The notes below the pieces were generated by a model. That model saw only the letters and a program-made list of their open reading frames with translations, ran no database searches and was not told the DNA's origin. A stretch of 64,000 bases of DNA from Candidatus Zipacnadia bacterium (GTDB taxonomy: Bacteria > Armatimonadota > Zipacnadia > Zipacnadales > UBA5352), in NCBI GenBank assembly GCA_029821735.1, contig JALGSU010000002.1:372001-436000 (forward strand), given 5' to 3'. The position numbers and the translations under genes are program-made. Below, piece after piece: positions 36,157-46,350 of this stretch. Position 1 is the stretch's first letter, and each line of letters starts with the position of its first letter.

Positions 36157-36232
36157 GAGCATACAAACGCGGGGCGGCCGATGCCCGCCCCGCGTTTGTA
36201 TGCTCTGGTGTGGGCCGCTACGCGGCCCACAC
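36157..36232. terminator. Strong double hairpin, bidirectional terminator
   Basis: First stem: 36157-36177 pairs perfectly over 21 bp with 36185-36205 around a 7-nt loop. Second stem: 36208-36218 pairs perfectly over 11 bp with 36222-36232 around TAC. The pair sits between converging genes (amidohydrolase plus, URO-D-like minus). Confidence 0.85.
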
Positions 36233-36252
36233 GTTGCGCCACTTGGTAGTGG

Positions 36253-37263
36253 TTACTGGTCGTTGAGGGTCTCGATCATAGCCATGATGTTTTCGGGTTT
36301 CGCGTCGCCGGGGATGGAGTGAGCGGGTGCGGCGATGTAGCCGCCGTCTGTGCCGACTTCGCTGATGAGTCGTCGGACGTCGCGGCGCACCTCATCGGGA
36401 GTGCCGTAGGGCAGCAGTTGTTGTGTGGAGATGCCACCGTAGAAGCTGAGTCTGTCGCCGAATGTGGCTTTCATTTCGTAGGGGTCCATGACTTCGGGCT
36501 GGAAGGGGTTGAAGCAGTCCAGCCCGGCGTCGATAAGTTGCGGGAAGATTTCCTGCACGTGTCCGCACGAGTGGATGGACACGAACTTCCCGGCGTCTTT
36601 GCCGGCGGCGTATTGTCGCCGCAGGCGCGGCAGCAGGAACTCTGTCCACAGCTCCGGTCCCATCATCAGGCCCCGTTGCGAGCCCCAGTCGTCCCCGAAG
36701 TGCACCATGTCGATATTGAACTCGACCGCCTGGGCGACCAGCGTTACGTTGTAGTCGCAGATGCGGTCGAGCAGTTCGTGCACGAACTCCGGAGCCTCGA
36801 TCATGTCGACGAAGAGTTGGTCCATGCCCCGCAATGTCCAGGCGCGCTCGAACAGTGAGAAGCCGATTGAGTAGCTGATGTATCTACCCGCCTCGCGGCA
36901 GCCGGCGATGTGTGCGTCGAAGTCGCCGAACTTCTCCGGGCCGTTCGGATCGGGGAACTCGAGCCCGCTCAGGTCACGTTCGGGCAGCAGTCGGTTGCAC
37001 ACGACGCCGATGTCTTTGTCGACGCTGCGGTCCCACTGCACGCCAAACTCATCCTGATGGGTTGTCTCGTCGACCCACATATCTTTCGGCCCGGGTCCTG
37101 CTGCCACGCCGCAGATGTCGTTGTCGATGAGGGCGAGGAAGTCTTCTCCTCCGCAATACTCAACCATGGCCGCTCGCGCGTCTTGCGTGAAGCCCATGCA
37201 GTATGGCGTGCGGTCAGGTTGCTCATGGTTCAGCGACGCAGTGACTCGTTCACGGCTGGTCAT
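36253..37263 (-). CDS. Uroporphyrinogen decarboxylase (URO-D)/MtaA-family protein
   Basis: A 336-aa TIM-barrel protein. It begins MTSRERVTASLNHEQPDRTP, typical of the non-haem branch of the family. It carries the zinc-type motif VSIHSCGHVQEIFPQLIDAG, and FGDDWGSQRGLMMGPELW. Members of this branch transfer methyl groups to or from corrinoids or thiols rather than decarboxylate uroporphyrinogen. The substrate is unknown. The ATG at 37263 has GGGAGA 8 nt upstream. A methyl-transfer role beside glycan genes could relate to methylated sugars; that is speculation. Confidence 0.82.
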   Translation of the reverse strand: MTSRERVTASLNHEQPDRTPYCMGFTQDARAAMVEYCGGEDFLALIDNDICGVAAGPGPKDMWVDETTHQDEFGVQWDRSVDKDIGVVCNRLLPERDLSGLEFPDPNGPEKFGDFDAHIAGCREAGRYISYSIGFSLFERAWTLRGMDQLFVDMIEAPEFVHELLDRICDYNVTLVAQAVEFNIDMVHFGDDWGSQRGLMMGPELWTEFLLPRLRRQYAAGKDAGKFVSIHSCGHVQEIFPQLIDAGLDCFNPFQPEVMDPYEMKATFGDRLSFYGGISTQQLLPYGTPDEVRRDVRRLISEVGTDGGYIAAPAHSIPGDAKPENIMAMIETLNDQ

Positions 37264-37354
37264 AGCGTTGTCTCCCATCGCGGGCGTGGTACAGCAACGG
37301 GCCCGGCGCATTGTCTCGCCGGGCCTTTCGTCTTCGCCGTGCTCGGGTCCTGCG

Positions 37355-37829
37355 TCAGATCGGGAACTTGACATTCGCCGATACACCGACGCCACTGACC
37401 CCTTTGATGCCGCCCTGAGTGACTTCCTTGGTGGACACCGGTATAAGTGCCCGGCCGCGCAGACTGCCGATGTCGAGCTGTAGTTCAGCGACTGCCTGCA
37501 CCTTGTTCACCTGCTGCTCGGGCCCCATGACCTGGGCCGCGCCAACAGCCGTTCCGCCGCCTGACCCGACTCGGATGATGGGGACGACCTTCGTCCGCCC
37601 CTCGATCTCCGCCCGCTTCCTTCTGGGCCAGGAGCTTGTTGATTGCATGGTCGATGTCGCCGGAGAAGTGGCTGACCACCCAGCCGACACCGAAGATCTT
37701 CACCAGGTCCCCCAGGGCGCCGCTCAGGTCTACACTGCGCGCGGGTTGTGGACCGATGGCGATGCCCAGGACAAAGGCCCACACGACGAACAGAACGGTA
37801 ATCCGGCTCATGTTTCGTGTTATTGTCAT
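37355..37829 (-). pseudogene. Small membrane-anchored protein of unknown family, frameshifted (paralogue B)
   Basis: Starts at the ATG 37829 behind GGGAGGAGG with an N-terminal membrane helix (ITVLFVVWAFVLGIAIG). It reads to NKLLAQK at about 37620, then continues in another frame as AEIEGRTKVVPIIRVG to the stop at 37355. Removing one base at 37616-37622 joins the two parts as a continuous helix-like segment, so a single-base indel is the simplest reading. The second part aligns with paralogue A (VVPIIRVG against IVPILSVL, and KVQAVAELQ against EVKAVAQLE). Confidence 0.65.
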
Positions 37830-37852
37830 CTGTGTTCCTCCTCCCGGACTCT

Positions 37853-38657
37853 CTAGAGTTTCAGGTCGCCGAGCGCGCTGACCCCTACGCCCTGGACGCG
37901 GTCCAGAGTCTTGCATCTCCAGATACTCGGAGAAGTGCGTCTCAAGCTGTGCGACTGCCTTGACCTCTCGGACCTTCGAAGCCGGTCCGCTCACCCGAGC
38001 CGCGCCGATGCGCACGCCCTCCAGCACGCTCAAGATCGGCACGATCTTGTCGCGATATGGTTCGCTCGGTACCCACTCCGCCGGTGCTGCCTGCTCGCCG
38101 GGACCCTCAGCGGGAGCGGTCCCTTCAGCCGGCGTCGTCACCTCGACGATTTCCGTCACCTCGGACGGTGCCAGCTGCAGCCCGAGCACGATGTTGATGT
38201 TGTTGCGCCAGTCGTTCGCCAGACTCAGTGCCGTCGAGTTGATCGGAGCGGCGTCGTCCACCCCCACAGTCACGATCGAGCTCGCCCCGGCATTGATCGT
38301 CGCCATCGAGCCCGACATCTCGAGCACCGACAACTCGTAGTGCTCAGGATCGTTGATCCACGCCAGCAATCTGCTGGCCACAACCATCGCCCGCTCACCC
38401 GGCGATAGTCCGCCCAGCGTTGCGCGCAACCGCATGACCACCTCATCGTTGACCAGGACCTCACCGACTGCCGCGCCATCGATGGTCGCAGCCCTGTTCG
38501 CGACCGTTGCGGCGTCCATCCCGCCCTCTGCGGAAGCCACGGCGGGCGACGACCCCAACGTGGCCCGCAGAAGCGCGCCACCTCCGAAGGCCAGTACAAC
38601 CAGACCCGCGAGCACCACTGCAAAGCCCACCGGTCTGAGTAGCCGACGCACAAGCAT
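37853..38657 (-). pseudogene. Membrane-anchored protein of unknown family, frameshifted near the 3' end (paralogue A)
   Basis: Starts at ATG 38657 with AGGAGGTG upstream; the N-terminal helix is RPVGFAVVLAGLVVLAFGGGALL. An exported alpha/beta domain follows (GLSPGERAMVVASRLLAW, SMATINAGASSIVTVGVDD), then an Ala/Pro/Glu linker and a C-terminal block (DKIVPILSVLEGVRIGAARVSGP). Near 37908-37916 the frame changes; the other frame ends TLDRVQGVGVSALGDLKL at 37853. Compared with paralogue B, about 11 residues are missing at the break. The function is not recognised. Confidence 0.65.
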
Positions 38658-38875
38658 GAGACACACCTCCTGTTCGACCGACGGCTCAGTTGTGCTTGCG
38701 TCGACGCCGCGGCCGGAGTCATACGCGGTCTTACGTTACCCCTTTTCGTCGGGCCACAACCCATCTCCTGCCGTGTCTGCGATGGAGGACACCCGGCCTG
38801 CCGGGTGGAATTCGCCGCTGCAAGCCCATCGGAGCCCGCACGCTTCCGTCTCTGTCTCCTGGAGGGCCGTCGATC
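38658..38875. other. Divergent intergenic region, 218 nt
   Basis: Lies between the minus-strand paralogue A and the plus-strand acetolactate decarboxylase gene. A short hairpin (CACCCGG / CCGGGTG, near 38788-38806) is visible; no convincing promoter hexamers or small gene were found. Confidence 0.5.
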
Positions 38876-39670
38876 ATGCGGAACATCGCCCGCTGCGTCG
38901 CACTTGTCGTCATTATCACGCTGCCCGCGTTCGCACAAAGTCAGGCCACCCCGCCCGACCGCGATGTGGTCTTCCAGGCCTCAACCATTGGCGCACTTCT
39001 CGACGGAGTCTACGATGGTGACATCACTCTCGGCGAGCTCCGTCGCCATGGGGATTTCGGCATCGGTACCGTCAACGGCCTTGACGGTGAACTGATCGTC
39101 CTCAATGGCGCGTTCTTCAGCGTCACCGCAGACGGGCGCGTCCACCTGCTGCCCCCTGCTGTGAGCACGCCTTTCGCGGCGGTCACGCCCTTCCAGACCG
39201 ACCGCGTGCACGCCCTCCGAGACGTTACGTCGCTCGATGTGCTCAAGCAGCAGATCGACGCGGTTCTGCCGACCACAAACATCGCCTACGCGATACGCGT
39301 GACCGGCGTGTTCACGCAAGTCAAGACACGCAGCGTCCCGCGCCAGAGTCGCCCCTACCGTCCGCTCGCGGAGATCGTCGAGTCTCAACCCACCTTCGAG
39401 TTCGAGAACGTCGCGGGCACGCTCGTGGGCTTCCGCCTGCCTGGCTTTGTAGCCGGCCTCAATGTCCCCGGCTACCACCTGCACTTCCTCGCAGATGACC
39501 TCTCCGGCGGCGGCCATCTGCTCGAGTGCGCCGTCGAGCAGGCCACCGTCGAGATCGACGACAGCCGAGGCCTCTTCGTCGCCCTGCCGGCCACCGAGGA
39601 CTTCGACGCTTCTGACGCGTCCCAGGAACGCAAAGAGGAACTCGAGCGCGTGGAGAAGGACAGCAAGTGA
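38876..39670 (+). CDS. Alpha-acetolactate decarboxylase with signal peptide
   Basis: Converts acetolactate to acetoin. The 264-aa protein has a signal peptide (RNIARCVALVVIITLPAFAQS). The family start is STIGALLDGVYDGDITLGEL, then GDFGIGTVNGLDGELIVLNG. The metal histidines are in GYHLHFLADDLSGGGHLLEC. Exported forms exist in some Bacillus-type bacteria. No acetolactate synthase is nearby. The ATG at 38876 follows GGAGGG. The C-terminal tail is short and charged (QERKEELERVEKDSK). Confidence 0.9.
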   Translation: MRNIARCVALVVIITLPAFAQSQATPPDRDVVFQASTIGALLDGVYDGDITLGELRRHGDFGIGTVNGLDGELIVLNGAFFSVTADGRVHLLPPAVSTPFAAVTPFQTDRVHALRDVTSLDVLKQQIDAVLPTTNIAYAIRVTGVFTQVKTRSVPRQSRPYRPLAEIVESQPTFEFENVAGTLVGFRLPGFVAGLNVPGYHLHFLADDLSGGGHLLECAVEQATVEIDDSRGLFVALPATEDFDASDASQERKEELERVEKDSK

Positions 39671-39697
39671 ACCTGGACCTCGCACACCAAGAGCGTG

Positions 39698-40498
39698 ATG
39701 CCCATGTCTGACGTCGCGATCCTCACCGAACACGCGCGCAAGATCGTGGCCCTCAAGCTCTGGTACGTGCGCTGGCTCATAGTCAACGAGGGCATGGCCT
39801 TTGATGACGCCGTGCGCAACCGCGTCGGTCTCTTCCGCATGACCACGCTCGCGGGCAGCCCGGCACGCGGCCTCATGGAGGACCCGGAGGGTTGGACCGA
39901 ACTCCTCGCCCAACTCGGCGAGATCTACCGCCGCCACGCTTCAGACGCCGACTCACGAGCGGTCGAGGCCGAGGGCCTCGCGCTCTTGTGGCCCCACGCT
40001 GAGCCCGTCGTCGCGTGGGAGGCCCAGAGCTTTGAGCAGTTCCTGGCGAACGCGACTGGCTGCTTCCAGTATGAGTTCACCAAGTACTACGCCGACCCGA
40101 CCCAGCCCGACCATCTCACACTGCACATACGCAACGCCTACCGACCAGAATCGCCCTTCCACCACCTCCCCAAGATCGCCGACAGCCTGCGCGAGATCAT
40201 CGCCCGAGCCGCGACTCAGCGCCCTGACGTGTACTGGGTTCAGTGTGGAAGCTGGCTCAACAGCATGCCGCCCTTTGCCAGTCTCTTCCCGCCTTCGTGG
40301 ATTGAGACTGCCCAGCCCGGCAGACCCGGCAGCCACATGGGCTGGTGGGGTCAATTCCAGGACCGGCGCGGCGCTTTCAGCGAACGCAACGCGCGCCAGT
40401 TCCGGGCGACCGGTCAGTTCCCATGTGGGCACCAGCTCTGCCGCTGCCGCATCGACAAGCTGCGGGAACACCTCAATGCGGCGTTCCCGCACGCCTGA
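39698..40498 (+). CDS. Conserved-looking protein of unknown function
   Basis: A 266-aa soluble protein with no signal peptide. Features seen: a helical N-terminal half (EHARKIVALKLWYVRWLIVNEGMAFDDA), a Trp/Pro-rich middle (VYWVQCGSWLNSMPPFASLFP, MGWWGQFQDRRGAFSERNA) and a C-terminal CGHQLCRC cluster that could bind metal. I do not recognise the family. The start codon is uncertain (GTG 39695, ATG 39698 or ATG 39704) because no clear ribosome site is seen. Base composition matches its neighbours. Confidence 0.7.
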   Translation: MPMSDVAILTEHARKIVALKLWYVRWLIVNEGMAFDDAVRNRVGLFRMTTLAGSPARGLMEDPEGWTELLAQLGEIYRRHASDADSRAVEAEGLALLWPHAEPVVAWEAQSFEQFLANATGCFQYEFTKYYADPTQPDHLTLHIRNAYRPESPFHHLPKIADSLREIIARAATQRPDVYWVQCGSWLNSMPPFASLFPPSWIETAQPGRPGSHMGWWGQFQDRRGAFSERNARQFRATGQFPCGHQLCRCRIDKLREHLNAAFPHA

Positions 40499-40526
40499 CG
40501 CCGTCGCGAGTCGTGACATGATGTGG

Positions 40527-40532
40527 TATAGT
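40527..40532 (+). promoter_or_regulatory. Candidate extended -10 promoter of the pentose phosphate operon
   Basis: TGG-TATAGT about 55 nt before the transketolase ATG is a good extended -10 match; no clear -35 was found. Confidence 0.4.
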
Positions 40533-40587
40533 ATACGGACCGCCGACCGACGGCGGGTAACCTGCAACACGATACTGGAGGACACTG

Positions 40588-42561
<1,974 letters not shown>

Positions 42562-42574
42562 ACGAGGTGATCTG

Positions 42575-43498
42575 ATGCACTTGGCGATGCTCGGCTTGGG
42601 TCGCATGGGCGCGAACATGGCGCTGCGGCTTCAACAGGCCGGTCACTCTGTGACCGGCTACAGCCGCACCGATACAACCGTCGAGAAGGCGCGTGAGAAG
42701 GGCCTCACTGCCGACACTTCTCTCGACACGGTGATCGGCGCGCTTCCCGAGCCGCGCATTGTCTGGCTCATGGTCCCCGAGGGCGCACCCGTGGACAAGA
42801 CCATCGCCGCCATCAAGCCCATGCTCGCCTCTGGTGATATCATCATCGACGGGGGCAACTCCTGGTACCGCGACACTCTCCGCCGCGCCGATGAACTCAA
42901 GGCCGAGGGCTTCCGCTATCTCGACTGTGGCACCAGCGGCGGCATCTGGGGTCTCGACGAGGGCTACTCGCTGATGGTCGGCGGCGACCCCGAAGACGTC
43001 GAGTACCTCCGTCCCATCTTCGAAACTCTTGCGCCCGCCGCCGACAAGGGGTGGGGCCACATGGGCCCCGCCGGCTCTGGACATTTCGTCAAAATGGTCC
43101 ACAATGGCATCGAGTACGGAATGATGCAGGCCTACGCGGAGGGCTTCGCGATCATGCAGCGCAAGGATGAGTTCGGCCTTGACCTGCATGACATTTCGCG
43201 AGTGTGGCAGCACGGTAGTGTCGTCCGCTCCTGGCTGCTGGACCTGATCGAGACCGCCCTCAGCGAAGACACCGATCTCGCCGAGATCGCCCCATTCGTC
43301 CCCGATTCCGGCGAGGGGCGCTGGACCGTTCAGGAGGCCATCGATCTCGACCAGCCCGCTCCAGTCATCACCCTCTCCCTCATCCAAAGACTGCGCTCGC
43401 GCGATGAGGAGTCATTCGCTGACCGCATGCTCTCGGTCATGCGCAACCAGTTCGGCGGTCACGAGGTGAAGCGTCAGGAGGGTGCAGATGCAGACTGA
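42575..43498 (+). CDS. gnd: 6-phosphogluconate dehydrogenase, decarboxylating (short GndA type)
   Basis: Oxidatively decarboxylates 6-phosphogluconate to ribulose-5-phosphate. At 307 aa it is the short form rather than the 470-aa form. The nucleotide fold is MLGLGRMGANMALRLQQAGH. Substrate residues lie in IIDGGNSWYRDTLRR and CGTSGGIWGLDEGY, and the catalytic region is HMGPAGSGHFVKMVHNGIEY. The arginine in GYSRTD at the end of strand 2 would fit NADP use, but many short forms use NAD, so cofactor choice is open. It is 14 nt after tkt and overlaps zwf by 11 nt. Confidence 0.94.
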   Translation: MHLAMLGLGRMGANMALRLQQAGHSVTGYSRTDTTVEKAREKGLTADTSLDTVIGALPEPRIVWLMVPEGAPVDKTIAAIKPMLASGDIIIDGGNSWYRDTLRRADELKAEGFRYLDCGTSGGIWGLDEGYSLMVGGDPEDVEYLRPIFETLAPAADKGWGHMGPAGSGHFVKMVHNGIEYGMMQAYAEGFAIMQRKDEFGLDLHDISRVWQHGSVVRSWLLDLIETALSEDTDLAEIAPFVPDSGEGRWTVQEAIDLDQPAPVITLSLIQRLRSRDEESFADRMLSVMRNQFGGHEVKRQEGADAD

Positions 43499-44942
43499 CA
43501 GCGCGCCTCGCCATCTCTTTGTCGTCATGGGCGGCACCGGCGACCTGATGAGCCGCAAGCTCCTCCCCGCCATCTGGCACCTTGTCCAAGGCGGCGCCCT
43601 CGCCGAGCCCGCCGTCGTCCTCGCTACCGGCCGACGAGACTCTTGGACCGATGACAGCTATCGCGCCTGGGGCCACCAAGCCCTCGAAGAAGCCGGTTTG
43701 ATCCAGAGCGACGGTCCCGACTGGTGCGACCGATGCATGTATTACCACGCCCTCGGCGATGGCACGGAAGCCGACTACCAGGCTCTCGCCAGCCGCATCG
43801 AGCAGATCGAGCGCGAACACGGTCTCCCGGGCAACCGGGTCTTCTACATGGCCCTGCCCTCCAACGCCTTCGTCCCCACCGTTCAGTCTCTGGGCAAGGT
43901 CGGCCTGAACTCCGGGCCGGGCTGGACCCGCATCGTCGCCGAGAAGCCCTTCGGCCATGACCACGAATCCGCCATCGAACTCAACCGCCGAATACACGAG
44001 CACTTCGACGAGTCCCAGACCTACCGCATCGACCACTATCTCGGCAAAGAGACCGTCCAGAACCTGCTGACCTTCCGCTTCGCCAACACCATCTTCGAGT
44101 CCGTCTGGAACCGGCAACACGTGGGCAGCGTCGAGATCATCGTCGCCGAAAGCGTCGGCGTCGAGGGTCGCGGCGAATTCTACGATCAGACCGGCGCCTT
44201 CCGCGACATGGTCCAGAACCACCTCAGCCAACTCCTCACGCTCACGGCCATGGAGATCCCCTCGTCCTTCGAGGCCGACGCCATACGCGACGAGAAGGTC
44301 AAGGTCCTCCGCTCTGTCGAGCCCGTCAACGTCAAAGACATCGCCCTCGGCCAGTACTCCGAGGGCCTGATCGACACCGAGCCCGTGTCCGGCTATCTTC
44401 GCGAGCCCGGCGTTGCTCCCAATTCCCGGACCGAGACCTTCGCCGCGATGCAGCTCAACATCTCCAACTGGCGCTGGCATGGCGTCCCATTCCTCCTGCG
44501 CACCGGCAAGCGCATGCCTCAGCGCACCACTCAGATATCCGTCAATTTCCGCTGCCCGGTCCTCTCCATCTTCCGCCAGCACGAGTCCGCTCAGATGCAT
44601 GCCAACTCGCTCATCATGACTCTCCAGCCCAACGAAGGCTTCGATTTCCGGTTCGAGGTCAAGGTCCCCGGCGGCCCTCTGCGCCTCGAAACCCAGAGCC
44701 TCAAGTTCAACTACGCCGATGCCTTTGAGCGCTTGCCTGACGCCTACGAAACGCTGCTCCTCGACATCATCACCGGCGACCAGACCCTCTTCGTGCGCGC
44801 TGATGAAGTTGAGGAAGCCTGGCGGCTCTACACCCCTGTCCTCGCCGAACTCCCCACTCCGCATCCATACGCTGCCGGCACGGTTGGTCCGTCGCAAGCC
44901 AACAGGCTTATGGTTCCGAGGGGGCTTTCATGTCCACTGTGA
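43488..44942 (+). CDS. zwf: Glucose-6-phosphate 1-dehydrogenase
   Basis: First step of the oxidative pentose phosphate pathway; 484 aa. The nucleotide motif is VVMGGTGDLMSRKLLPAIWH, the substrate-binding block is TYRIDHYLGKETVQNLL, and VAEKPFGHDHESAIELN precedes it. The ATG at 43488 has GGAGGG five nt upstream inside the end of gnd; an in-frame GTG at 43482 is less likely. The 3' end overlaps pgl by 13 nt, so translation is probably coupled. Confidence 0.95.
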   Translation: MQTDSAPRHLFVVMGGTGDLMSRKLLPAIWHLVQGGALAEPAVVLATGRRDSWTDDSYRAWGHQALEEAGLIQSDGPDWCDRCMYYHALGDGTEADYQALASRIEQIEREHGLPGNRVFYMALPSNAFVPTVQSLGKVGLNSGPGWTRIVAEKPFGHDHESAIELNRRIHEHFDESQTYRIDHYLGKETVQNLLTFRFANTIFESVWNRQHVGSVEIIVAESVGVEGRGEFYDQTGAFRDMVQNHLSQLLTLTAMEIPSSFEADAIRDEKVKVLRSVEPVNVKDIALGQYSEGLIDTEPVSGYLREPGVAPNSRTETFAAMQLNISNWRWHGVPFLLRTGKRMPQRTTQISVNFRCPVLSIFRQHESAQMHANSLIMTLQPNEGFDFRFEVKVPGGPLRLETQSLKFNYADAFERLPDAYETLLLDIITGDQTLFVRADEVEEAWRLYTPVLAELPTPHPYAAGTVGPSQANRLMVPRGLSCPL

Positions 44943-45673
44943 GCGGAAGTGAGCTGCGAGTCCATCCAGACCTGCACTCGGCCAGTGCCGATCTCGCCGA
45001 CGAGATCGCCCAGATCCTCTGCACCTGCCTGCAGTCCGATCGCTGGTGCACGCTTGCCCTCTCCGGCGGAGATACGCCCCGCCTCCTGCACCAGATGCTC
45101 GCCACCGACCACGCCAGCCTTATCGACTGGAACCACCTGCACCTGTTCTGGGGCGACGAGCGCTACGTGCCCCATGACTCGCCGCAGAGCAACTTCCGCA
45201 TGGCCCGTGAGACGCTCATCGACCATGTGCCCATTCCCGCTGACAACGTCCATCCCATGCCCACCGACTTCGATGATCCCGAGGACGCCGCTCGCGCGTG
45301 CGAGGCCATACTGCGGGCCTTCACCCCCGGCGACGTCCCCCGGCTCGACATCATCCTGCTCGGCATCGGCGCCGATGGCCACACCGCCTCCCTCTTCCCC
45401 GGCTCCACTGCCCTGAGCGAGGCCGAGCGCGCTGTAGTGCCGTCCATCGCGCACGCCGACCCGCCACACCGTCTCACGCTCACCTACCCAGTCATAAACA
45501 GCGCCGCCAACGTCTTCTTTCTCGTTGCCGGCGAAGACAAAGCTCCTGTGGTAGCCGCCGCACTCGCGGGTGCCAGCCCCGAGACCCTTCCTGCGGCCGG
45601 GGTGCGACCCACCAACGGTCGCCTCTGCTGGTGGTTGGACGAGTCCGCCGCATCACTCGTTGACAAGGAGTGA
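44930..45673 (+). CDS. pgl: 6-phosphogluconolactonase (DevB type)
   Basis: Hydrolyses 6-phosphogluconolactone between the zwf and gnd steps. The 247-aa protein has the NagB-like fold motifs CTLALSGGDTPRLLHQML, FWGDERYVPHDSPQSNFRMA and ILLGIGADGHTASLFPG. The ATG at 44930 follows AGGGGG. Gene order zwf-pgl completes the full oxidative branch in one operon. Confidence 0.94.
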   Translation: MSTVSGSELRVHPDLHSASADLADEIAQILCTCLQSDRWCTLALSGGDTPRLLHQMLATDHASLIDWNHLHLFWGDERYVPHDSPQSNFRMARETLIDHVPIPADNVHPMPTDFDDPEDAARACEAILRAFTPGDVPRLDIILLGIGADGHTASLFPGSTALSEAERAVVPSIAHADPPHRLTLTYPVINSAANVFFLVAGEDKAPVVAAALAGASPETLPAAGVRPTNGRLCWWLDESAASLVDKE

Positions 45674-45679
45674 CCGCCC

Positions 45680-46180
45680 ATGACCACGAACGCCGCTACA
45701 AATGCCCGGACACCTATCGGGGTCCTCGTGGGATTCATCCTCGTCTCACTCGGTGCGGGAGCCTTCGGTATGCTGTTTATCGGCGCCGATACCTGGACGT
45801 GGTATGCCAGCATCAACCAGCCCTCGATCGCGCCGCCCAACTGGCTCTTCGGACCGGTCTGGACTGCGCTCTATATCATGATGGGCATTGCGGCTGCCAT
45901 GGTCTGGAGTCGCCGGGCTGCCTTCGAGGGCGCGGCGCAGGCGATGGCACTCTTCGTCCTGCAACTGATACTCAACGCGATCTGGACACCGGTCTTCTTT
46001 GGCCTCCAGGATCCCACAAGTGCCCTCGCGGTCATCATTATTCTGTGGTGTGCGATCGTCGCGACACTCATCTCGTTCTGGCGCATTGATTCTCGCGCCG
46101 GCGCCTTGCTCATACCCTACCTTGCCTGGGTCAGCTTCGCCACCGTCCTCAACTACCAGTTCGCCCAACTCAATCCGTAG
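45680..46180 (+). CDS. tspO: TspO/MBR family tryptophan-rich membrane protein
   Basis: A 166-aa protein with five membrane helices and the family signatures WYASINQPSIAPPNWLFGPVWT, ILNAIWTPVFFGLQ and PYLAWVSFATVLNYQFAQLN. TspO proteins bind porphyrins and modulate stress or tetrapyrrole levels. Unusually it is the last gene of a pentose phosphate operon, 6 nt after pgl with its own ribosome site (GGAGTG). Confidence 0.92.
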   Translation: MTTNAATNARTPIGVLVGFILVSLGAGAFGMLFIGADTWTWYASINQPSIAPPNWLFGPVWTALYIMMGIAAAMVWSRRAAFEGAAQAMALFVLQLILNAIWTPVFFGLQDPTSALAVIIILWCAIVATLISFWRIDSRAGALLIPYLAWVSFATVLNYQFAQLNP

Positions 46181-46209
46181 CGAGGGCCCGGTCAACAAGC
46201 TCCTCACTA

Positions 46210-46241
46210 GCTGAAGGTGGGCCTCAGGGCCCATCTTCAGC
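46210..46241 (+). terminator. Hairpin after tspO
   Basis: GCTGAAGGTGGGCC and GGGCCCATCTTCAGC pair around a short loop with one mismatch, 30 nt after the tspO stop. Likely end of the pentose phosphate operon; there is no long T-run. Confidence 0.65.
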
Positions 46242-46282
46242 AACGTCCGCCCACATCAACGCAAACCTGCTGGACCGGAAAT

Positions 46283-46310
46283 TTGACATCCGGGCGCACG
46301 TTGGTAAGAT
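46283..46310 (+). promoter_or_regulatory. Sigma-70-type promoter before the heparinase-like gene
   Basis: TTGACA (46283-46288), a 16-nt spacer and TAAGAT (46305-46310); the ATG follows about 40 nt later. Confidence 0.6.
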
Positions 46311-46350
46311 ACCAGTCTGCACCTAACACACCCCCGGGAGATTCCTGAAT

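Noticed and set aside
43437..44897. A 486-aa minus-strand open frame
   Set aside because: Antisense to zwf; a Gly/Glu/Val-rich shadow with no motifs.
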